From assembly GCF_028769735.1 (NCBI RefSeq), contig NC_088177.1, forward strand, positions 20,435,599 to 20,499,598: DNA of 64,000 nucleotides. The letters are read 5' to 3'. The DNA comes from Zonotrichia leucophrys gambelii (Eukaryota; Chordata; Aves; Passeriformes; Passerellidae). A model generated the notes under the pieces. The model saw only the letters and a list, made by a program, of their open reading frames with translations. It had not been told where the DNA came from and ran no database searches. Below, piece by piece: positions 57,465 to 64,000 of the stretch (its first letter is position 1; each line of letters starts with the position of its first letter). Both the position numbers and the translations under genes were made by a program.

Positions 57465-57511
57465 CAAAAAAATAAAAAAAAAAAAAACCAACCAAACAAA
57501 AAACCAACAAA
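57465..57511. repeat. A/C-rich low-complexity tract
   Basis: A runs interrupted by CC in the pattern AAACCAACCAAACAAAAAACC. It lies 190 bases from the KSMDL exon, on its downstream side. Confidence 0.75.
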
Positions 57512-57700
57512 CTTTCTTCAGCTCCAATAAAAGTGTATTTGCAAATAGCTGTTAGAGGAGGCTGACCATTGTCCCAGTCACTGTAGCTCTTCTGCAGAAC
57601 TTACTCCCTGATGTTAAAGAAACAAAAGCAAAGAAACAGAGATGGTGCAGATGGGCTACGGCTAAAAAGCTGACCTATGTGTCACCCCAGCCCTTCTTAC

Positions 57701-57816
57701 CCAGATCCATGCTTTTTGAGGCTTTCAGATTAATTGATTCAGACTGCTTGGCTGGTGTCAAAGATCTGAAGTTGATGTGCTGATCTGTTAAATGCACTGC
57801 TGAATTTATGATAGGG
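57701..57816 (-). CDS. PARD3B: PARD3B internal exon, Ser/Lys linker ending KSMDL (116 bp)
   Basis: The minus-strand acceptor follows a long pyrimidine tract (a T run, then CCTCTCTACAG). The donor is a strong GGTAAGA. The exon enters with one base, reads 38 codons and leaves with one base, so intron phase changes from 2 to 1. The peptide begins PIINSAVHLTDQHINF and ends with a Ser/Lys-rich stretch finishing KASKSMDL. The KSKSMDL motif sits at the same place in PARD3, just before the variable VADE segment and the aPKC-interacting region. This is the main reason for joining the exon to those at 46.7 and 17.5 kb. The basic/serine spacing around KASKS looks like a basophilic kinase target, which is inference only. 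The next intron toward the 3' end of the gene is 10,920 bp if the cassette exon is used and 39,962 bp if it is skipped. Confidence 0.88.
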
Positions 57817-59874
57817 CTGTAGAGAGGAAAAAAAAAAAGTTATGTAAAATGTTAAGGTACCAGTTCAAACCACAAGTGAACTAATTAAAGAATGCACAAA
57901 TATACGTGTTTCTTTCTTCAGTTGCTTACAGCATGCATTTTTCAAATCAGATATTGATCCTCAACTTCCTTTTCTGAGACTTAACACTTTCAGTCACTTG
58001 ATTTCTCATCACAGACAGAAATATAAATGATCAGCACTAACTTTCTTTTCATTTTGCTTGTTCTATCTAAAAATTGCATTTCCAAATAACATGCTACAGA
58101 ATGTTAGAAAAATACTACAATGTATCTGGATCAATTCTACTTCATCTGCTAATATAAAATTATTTTATAGCCTTGTACCACTTAAGCAGAGGCTGGAGGT
58201 CTTATGGAGCATGCTACAACTGAAGAATTCCAGGGTATTGTGTTTGCTTGCTTTGAATTTTATTTTGCTTTGGTATTTTTTTTTCAATTCTTTTACCTTA
58301 AGGCAACTTTCTAAACATTTCAAAATTGCAACCTGAGAGAAACTCCAAGTAACTTTTAGCTCAAAATGCAACAGCTCAATGCAATCTGAAATCCTACGTG
58401 TCTCTTTTTTGATTAGAAACAGAAATTATTATTCTTTGAAGTATTCTTAAGCAAGAAAGGATTTGGAAAACCAAAAATATTTAGTTTGAAATAGCTCAAA
58501 GGGTTTTGTTTTGCAGTGTCAAAATACTTTCCTAAGTATTTTCCTATTCATTTTGTTGAAATGAAATTTCAGTGAAATCAGTGTGACTTGATACAGCAAT
58601 TCAATTTCAGGAGAACTTCGGTTCTAAATGGAAAAACAATACAACACTGGAAAATTCAGGGTGAAACAAAGGACCTGTAAATTCATCACCATTTTAATAC
58701 ATCATTAGCATTTAAGAGAATGTTTTTCTGTGAGCTTGCTGGAAAAATTAGGAACACATTCTAACAACCAACTGCAGTTAAGAATGTAATGCTGAATTGC
58801 ACTGATCTGTGTAGACTTGTTTATCATGTCATATGTACCTGCCTGGGAAACCAGAAATAACAAAATTATTCTAGTGTAATTACTCTACGTTAGCAAAATG
58901 AAAATAGATATGCAAGTCTTGTATAAAGCATTCAAGGTATCCATAATAAAATATATCTACTCTTTGATGCAACCAAACACTTAAGGATAGTTTTTACTCA
59001 CACCCCAGCACACAAGGACAGACACACGGCTACATTTCTAGCTGAAAGGCATACTTCCTTCATAGCATTGCAGTAGATGCATGACTATCAAAATTGAACA
59101 CACAGCAAATGAGGAAAAAATGTTCAATGGTGCATTTCAGCATCATCATCAGGATTGGTTACATTCCTCATCATCAGGAGAGGCTGAAATTATGCCTTTC
59201 ATTTGAATCCTGTGCTACTTGAGATAGAGACAATGTGCCATTGTGAACTTCTACATGTTTACTCTTTTTTCTGCACCTCCAAACTTCTGTATTTACTAAG
59301 GAAATTGGAGCTTATAGCTGCTATCAAGCATGGCGGGTTTGCAGAAGTATCTGAAAATTCTACCCAATACCTTTACAACTGGTAAAGTGTTCATTAATTT
59401 TTCTCCTACACGTTTCAATGTTCAGACTTACTGAAAATTCATTTTGTAATCTCAATAATATCTTCATGTGACATAAGGAGATTCAGTTTCCTACAAACTG
59501 TGTTTGGCTTGGACTTTTAAAGCTTTAAGAGACTTGACACAGCATTTACACATTGCACCCACAGTACAGTTTTAAATTAACTTTTTTTTTAATTGGAATT
59601 ATGCTTTGAGATTTCTTTTTTTGTTTCACTGAACACAAGTCAGGTATCATCTATCATGTATAGCCAGCATACTGCAGCTTATGTACAACTGAAATAAACA
59701 ACACACTAAATGCTAAAATAACATTCACAGTTTATGTTAAAAGACCTTAGAAGTGACTAAAGAAAGTGGTACAAATTAAAAAAACAAAAGAGGTTTTATA
59801 ATCAATTAGAACTATTATCACAACCACTACTGAGTAATTAGTGCTGTAACTATTAAGAAGTGCTGAAGTCCAAC
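57817..59874 (-). other. PARD3B: PARD3B intron, 2,058 bp, phase 2
   Basis: The intron between the proline-rich exon and the KSMDL exon. It starts GTTGGA and ends CTCTACAG preceded by a 12-base T run on the minus strand. The interior is AT-rich. A stretch around 58.68-58.87 kb has little low complexity and might be conserved non-coding sequence, but nothing in the sequence alone proves it. Confidence 0.85.
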
Positions 59875-59974
59875 CTGTGATTATAATCCTCATTCAGCAG
59901 ATCCTCACTAGGATGTGGTGGGAGAGGTGGAGGTGTTTCATTTTCACCATTGCCATGATCAGAAACTGGAAACT
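59875..59974 (-). CDS. PARD3B: PARD3B internal exon, proline-rich linker (100 bp)
   Basis: On the minus strand the acceptor is TGTTTCAG followed by AGTTTCCAG. The exon ends ...AATCACAG before the donor GTTGGA. It enters with two bases of a split codon, reads 32 codons and leaves with two bases (phase 2 to phase 2). The peptide begins FPVSDHGNGENE, continues PPPLPPHPSEDLLNEDYNH, and completes a serine with the first base of the next exon. In PARD3 the equivalent place, after the third PDZ domain, also holds a short proline-rich LPPH-type segment, which supports the placement. The proline run could be a ligand for SH3- or WW-type domains, but that is inference. The donor (GTTGGA) is weaker than the others in the gene. 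I could not find the preceding exon between here and the right edge. Confidence 0.85.
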
Positions 59975-60251
59975 CTGAAACACAATTTAGAAAGGAGTTA
60001 AATAACCTGCAGAAACAACTACATTACACCAGTTCACTGACTGATGACTGGAAGGCCTCAAGCAATGCTGAAGTAAATCACAAATTATTCAAATCCCTAA
60101 ACTAACTAAACTAGAATTAAAATCACACCAAGCAGAAAATACACCCCTTGGGATTTTCCTGAAGAGTTGATTTTCAGATTTGCATATATATAATTAAAGG
60201 TAAATATAGGGAAACTTTGTGCTTATAGGAAGTTGAGTGTAAGGCACAAAT

Positions 60252-60289
60252 TGCTTTACTCCATTTTAATGGAGTGCTTTACTCCATTT
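60252..60289. repeat. 15-bp direct repeat around a small hairpin
   Basis: TGCTTTACTCCATTT occurs at 60252 and again at 60275. The first copy overlaps the inverted repeat ACTCCATT-TT-AATGGAGT at 60258-60275. Probably a local slippage duplication. Confidence 0.85.
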
Positions 60290-61009
60290 CTCCATAGCTG
60301 CATTCAGACTGATTGCAGGTTCATTATTTCAGTCCCTTTGATGGGGAGCATTTGTCATCTTTGATGTACAGGAGAGAACCATATTCTCAGCAAAGAGATC
60401 AGAAGAAGAAAAATTTCTATTATTCCATAGCAAGAGAATAAAGAGGCATTTCTTAATTACAGACGTCACCTTCCTATTACTGCAACTCCTTCTCTACCTT
60501 TACAAACAACATCCAGCTAACACTAGAAAATTACTTTTTACAAAGACAAATATAAACTCAAACCATTCAGTGGTTTGCTAAGCAACAACACTTAAATACC
60601 TGCAATATTTAGTAAGACTGCTGTGCTCACTGTAGGCTAGCTCATTACTGTCCTATAAATCCACTTCTCATCCCAAAGGTACCATCTAAGAAAAAGTCCT
60701 TCCATTTTTCAATGTAGAATATGTCTTAACCCCTCCCAAACTTAATAGGAAACATGGACACTTCCTTGGGTTTCAATGGCAGGTAAGCAATCTAATAATA
60801 ACGACATGCCACACTTTAATGTGACCTGTTCTGTTGCATGGAATGTTGGCAGTCTTTCTGTACAATTCTGTCTGAAAGCACTAACCTAACCTGAGAGAAA
60901 AAGGGTTGGCAAGGAGGGATCAAAGGAGAAAGCAACAGATTATATTTATGTGATAAGAGCACTTATTATAGCAAACAAAAAATATTAGGGAAAAAAATTC
61001 CAACCAAGA

Positions 61010-61050
61010 ACTCCCCAAAAAAACCAAACAAAAAACAACCCCCACAAGCC
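61010..61050. repeat. A/C-rich low-complexity tract
   Basis: A short stretch of A and C only, with CCAAACAAAAAACAACCCCC. Confidence 0.7.
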
Positions 61051-61800
61051 TACACTATTGGCTCAAGGATCCTATAAAATTCCTATTGGCTGGATAGCCT
61101 TCTAATATAAAATAGCTCAAACCCTGTATCTCAGGAAATGTGTAAGGATCATCAAAAGAAAGTGAGGATAAGCAGATGAGGAAGAAAGCTTTAATGAGAC
61201 CTTAAAAATGACTGTCAGTCTGATGTAAAGTACAGGTATGCTACCTTACATATACACATGGACTTCTTGCACTGCAATGCCCATTCTTTCAGGTTTGAAT
61301 ATAACAACAGGAAACAAATGAGAAGTAAAAGGCAAGTCCTCACAGGAAAAACAAGTTAGAACAAAAGAGAAACTCATATTGTTCAATGTGATACCAACTG
61401 TAATTACCAAAAGGAAGGAGACTGTGAAGTTCTGCAAAAAGGCTGCAGGACATGAGTAAGAAATGCAAGTGAAATTCCCTGTCAGAGACTGCAAAGTGAT
61501 GCACTCCTGAGACTTACACAAAGGCTCTTATGGCTCTGTAACAGTACATCAGATGTGCACTGGATTGTTCTTCCAACATATGCTTAGGAAAGTCAAAGGG
61601 AGGCAGTCATTTACAAGTGCAAAAAAGATCAAACACTCCAACCAGAACTCAATAATTAATGGTCTGCCTCATTTTTAAACAGTGTCTAAGGTTTCATTCT
61701 TCCTGTCTGAAAAATTATGTAGTATAATTCAGAAGCATACTAAAAAGCTAGCAAGGATAGTTGGACACAGGTACAAACGCTCCTAACAAGGACCACAGAT

Positions 61801-62160
61801 TAGGATTCTTTAGTTTAGAGAAAGAAGCAATAAAAGGAAATACAAGAGGGGTCTATGAAACTGTAACAGCTATGCTCAGAGTGACAAGGAAGCTCCCACT
61901 GTCTCATGCACAGTAAGAAGGCGGCAACCAGTTTAACTTTCTGGTAGCACACCTAGGACAAACACAAAGTAGTGTTTTCCACAGAATTCACTGCCATGAA
62001 GATATTTTGGAAAAAACAATTTAAATAAGACTAAGAAGTGTACCAAAAGTTAGAGATGCACCCATGGCCCAATGGTCCAGACAGTACCTTTGACTTAGGA
62101 GGTCCCTAAACCACTGAGTATCAAAAGAAGGAAAGAGATGCTTGATGGAAAAAATTTAAC
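61801..62160 (+). mobile_element. Ancient CR1/L3-type LINE relic, ORF2 end plus 3' UTR
   Basis: The plus strand begins GGATTCTTTAGTTTAGAGAA, then AGAGGGGTCTATGAAACTG. A block ending AGAATTCACTGCCATGAAGAT follows, and then GTCCCTAAACCACTGAGTAT with a GATGCTTGATGG end. These pieces follow, in the right order, the last part of ORF2 and the 3' UTR of old CR1/L3-type LINEs common to reptiles and birds (LFSLEK, RGVYE, IHCHED-like codons are still readable). The frame is broken by stops and small gaps. It looks much older than the CR1 fragment at 29 kb. Boundaries are approximate. Confidence 0.62.
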
Positions 62161-62260
62161 ACCTCCACCCAAAAAAAGAAAAGGGAAAAAAGCCCAACAA
62201 AATAAAACCCCGAAAAAAGGAAAAAACCCCTAAACCCACAAAACCCCAACCAACTAAAAA
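62161..62260. repeat. A/C-rich low-complexity tract
   Basis: About 100 bases made almost only of A and C with a few G, containing several CCC and CCCC runs. The minus strand is correspondingly G/T-rich with closely spaced G runs. It directly follows the CR1/L3 relic and may be a degenerate simple repeat that grew beside it. Confidence 0.8.
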
Positions 62261-64000
62261 GAAATAGAACTACACCACATTTACACTGTGGTTAGCCTTT
62301 CTGAGCAGACTCCTATAGCCATGGCAAGAGACTGAGTATATAATGTAGCTATACTAACTTAGATTCACAGTAATTGGTATGTCATTTCACCAAGGCTGTT
62401 TGATCATGGGCTACCACTGGTATTTTTCTTACAGTAACAAAAGAATATACACAGAAAAAGTCAGACTTCCTCAGTGAATCGGAAATGATCACAAGGGATT
62501 ACAGCTCCCAGTAAAATGGGAGCAGGAGCCAGAGAACGAGAGAATTTAACCTAAGGGGCAGTCACTGGCTCCACGTTCAAGACCTCAGGAAATGACCCTA
62601 ACAGATCCAGATAAATCTAAGTACTGAACAAAATGCATTGAATTTTCAGATATTAAATAGACTAAGAGTAAAAAAGAGTAACTCAGGGGGAGTAAAAACT
62701 GAGTCTATTTACAAGACATGCGCAGCATTTACAAGGAAAATCCAAATAATTAAAAATTTCACTTCTTAATTTTCTATGTTGATGTTACCACATATGTATG
62801 AAAACAGAGGTGCTTGTACAACCATAAGGATTCAGCAGTCTCTGGTAGTAGAGAAAGTTTGATTATTTTGCTACTTAACAGAGAGATGACAGCATTTTCC
62901 CTATAACTATTTATAATATAGGGTTATAAGAAATATATCAGAACCTCTAATGAAACACATTCCAGTAATCTTTCAACACCAGAAATGTAAAGCTCCTGGC
63001 ACTGAAGTACCAATTCTCAAAGAGATTGCTCTAAAAAACACCGTGAAACAGCTTGGCAGCAAAAGAAGTGAGGACCTGAAGGCAGCAAGTGTTATTCATG
63101 CAAAAATAGAACAAACACTGGCATTTCAATATTGGATCACTATTCCCTCCCCCTTTATTTAAATATCCACAGGCAAGACAAAATTTAATGTTTTGGCTAT
63201 AAGCACTTTTCCCTAGACATTAGTTTTTCTTGCTCATGTATAATAAAAAAGACTCTTAAAACAGACAGCAATATTAGCAGGCCAAGCTTCAGTGTATTTT
63301 TGCTGAGCTTTTATAAGAATTTTATTGGTAGGAGCAGTGAATGGTACTGGAAATAACTTATTAGAAAACATTAATTAAGAAAGTGACATTTTTTGAAACA
63401 TAATACGGCTCCTACATTAAATTCTTACATCAGATCCCATACTATGTTAAAAATATCTGTTTTACTATTCTTTGCAAAAATGTACCAACTGCATTCTATG
63501 TTCAAGATGTGGATAGCACACTGTGAGCATGTATAAGGATCTGTTCCTGCCTGACACAAGAAGCTCACTGGGTCTGTGGCTCATGTCCTTAAACAGACAC
63601 ACAACCTCAAGTTCATAAAGGAGGGTTGCGCACAGGAAAAATGTTTCACCCTTACAGATGCTTTGAAACACTGAGGACAAAACTTTTTAAGAAACAATGC
63701 AAAAAAGTACTTAAACCAGTGATACAAGGAAACAGGTGACAGGCTCATATGGAAAGCAGAATGAGCATGAGCTCAATAATAATTAATACTATGATTTCAA
63801 AATAAGATAAATTAGTCTCACACATCACAGAAATGTGTAAAGCCCAAATTGTCTTTCACCAAAACAATTCCTTATCAGTGCTGTCCCGCAATCCTCCTGC
63901 TACAAGTGCCTGTACAGTTTTCCATTAAGATCACTGAAATTTTACTCATCAAACAACAAATCTTCAATAGAAATTGCAATACAACGATATCCTGAGCAAG

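Larger units (their letters stand above)
46781..57700 (-). other. PARD3B: PARD3B intron, 10.9 kb, phase 1
   Basis: The intron between the KSMDL exon and the VADE cassette, starting GTAAGA and ending CTCCAG on the minus strand. Contents I can identify are the TA microsatellite at 50.7 kb, an A run near 51.72 kb and A/C-rich low-complexity tracts near 56.93 and 57.47 kb. No transposon was recognised with confidence, and no extra exon was found. Confidence 0.83.
59975..64000 (-). other. PARD3B: PARD3B intron (partial), upstream of the proline-rich exon
   Basis: Intron extending past the right edge. I searched the minus strand for the preceding coding block, expected to contain a KYQLSPT-type motif by analogy with PARD3, and did not find it. 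The stretch holds a short repeat/hairpin at 60.25 kb, an A/C-rich tract at 61.01 kb, the CR1/L3 relic at 61.8-62.16 kb and an A/C-rich tract at 62.16-62.26 kb. Confidence 0.8.

Noticed and set aside
58130..58160. Minus-strand GCAGATGAAG, considered as the VADE exon
   Set aside because: It lies upstream of the KSMDL exon, in the wrong order, and has an immediate stop. The true match is at 46.7 kb.
62060..62110. Sequence superficially like a tRNA arm
   Set aside because: There is no cloverleaf and no A/B box pair. It is part of the CR1/L3 relic.

Overview
This is vertebrate intronic DNA with five small exons of one gene on the minus strand. The gene is almost certainly PARD3B (par-3 family cell polarity regulator beta, PAR3-beta/PAR3L). 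The AT-rich background, fragments of a CR1 LINE, older CR1/L3-type relics and a compact solo LTR point to a bird. The LTR looks like songbird (passerine) elements, but I cannot name the species.

The gene reads right to left. In transcription order the exons are 59974-59875 (100 bp), 57816-57701 (116 bp), 46780-46736 (45 bp), 17738-17535 (204 bp) and 16577-16349 (229 bp). All have AG acceptors and GT donors, and their reading phases join without a break (intron phases 2, 1, 1, 1, 2). Together they encode about 231 residues from the part of the protein after the PDZ domains: a proline-rich stretch, a Ser/Lys linker, a 15-codon cassette, the region equivalent to the aPKC-binding/phosphorylation region (CR3) of PAR3, and a Lys/Glu-rich tail ending at GFGVMLR. 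The first exons (with the N-terminal and PDZ domains) lie beyond the right edge. The C-terminal exons lie beyond the left edge.

Layout: 1-16348 is intron with no exon found. 16349-17738 holds two exons separated by 957 bp. 17739-46735 is a 29 kb intron with a GC-rich open block (19.29-19.97 kb), a frameshifted CR1 reverse-transcriptase fragment (about 29.17-29.65 kb, minus), a short ancient CR1/L3 3'-end relic (30.46-30.55 kb) and a complete solo LTR with a 6-bp target-site duplication (32441-33053, plus, antisense to the gene). The cassette exon at 46.7 kb follows, then a 10.9 kb intron with a TA microsatellite. A pair of exons lies at 57.7 and 59.9 kb. The last 4 kb is intron with a second, longer CR1/L3 relic (about 61.8-62.16 kb).

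I found no CRISPR array, operon, tRNA, rRNA or second protein-coding gene. The most informative observations are the symmetric 45-bp cassette exon, too short to stand out as an open reading frame, the conserved CR3 serine cluster, and the cleanly delimited solo LTR.
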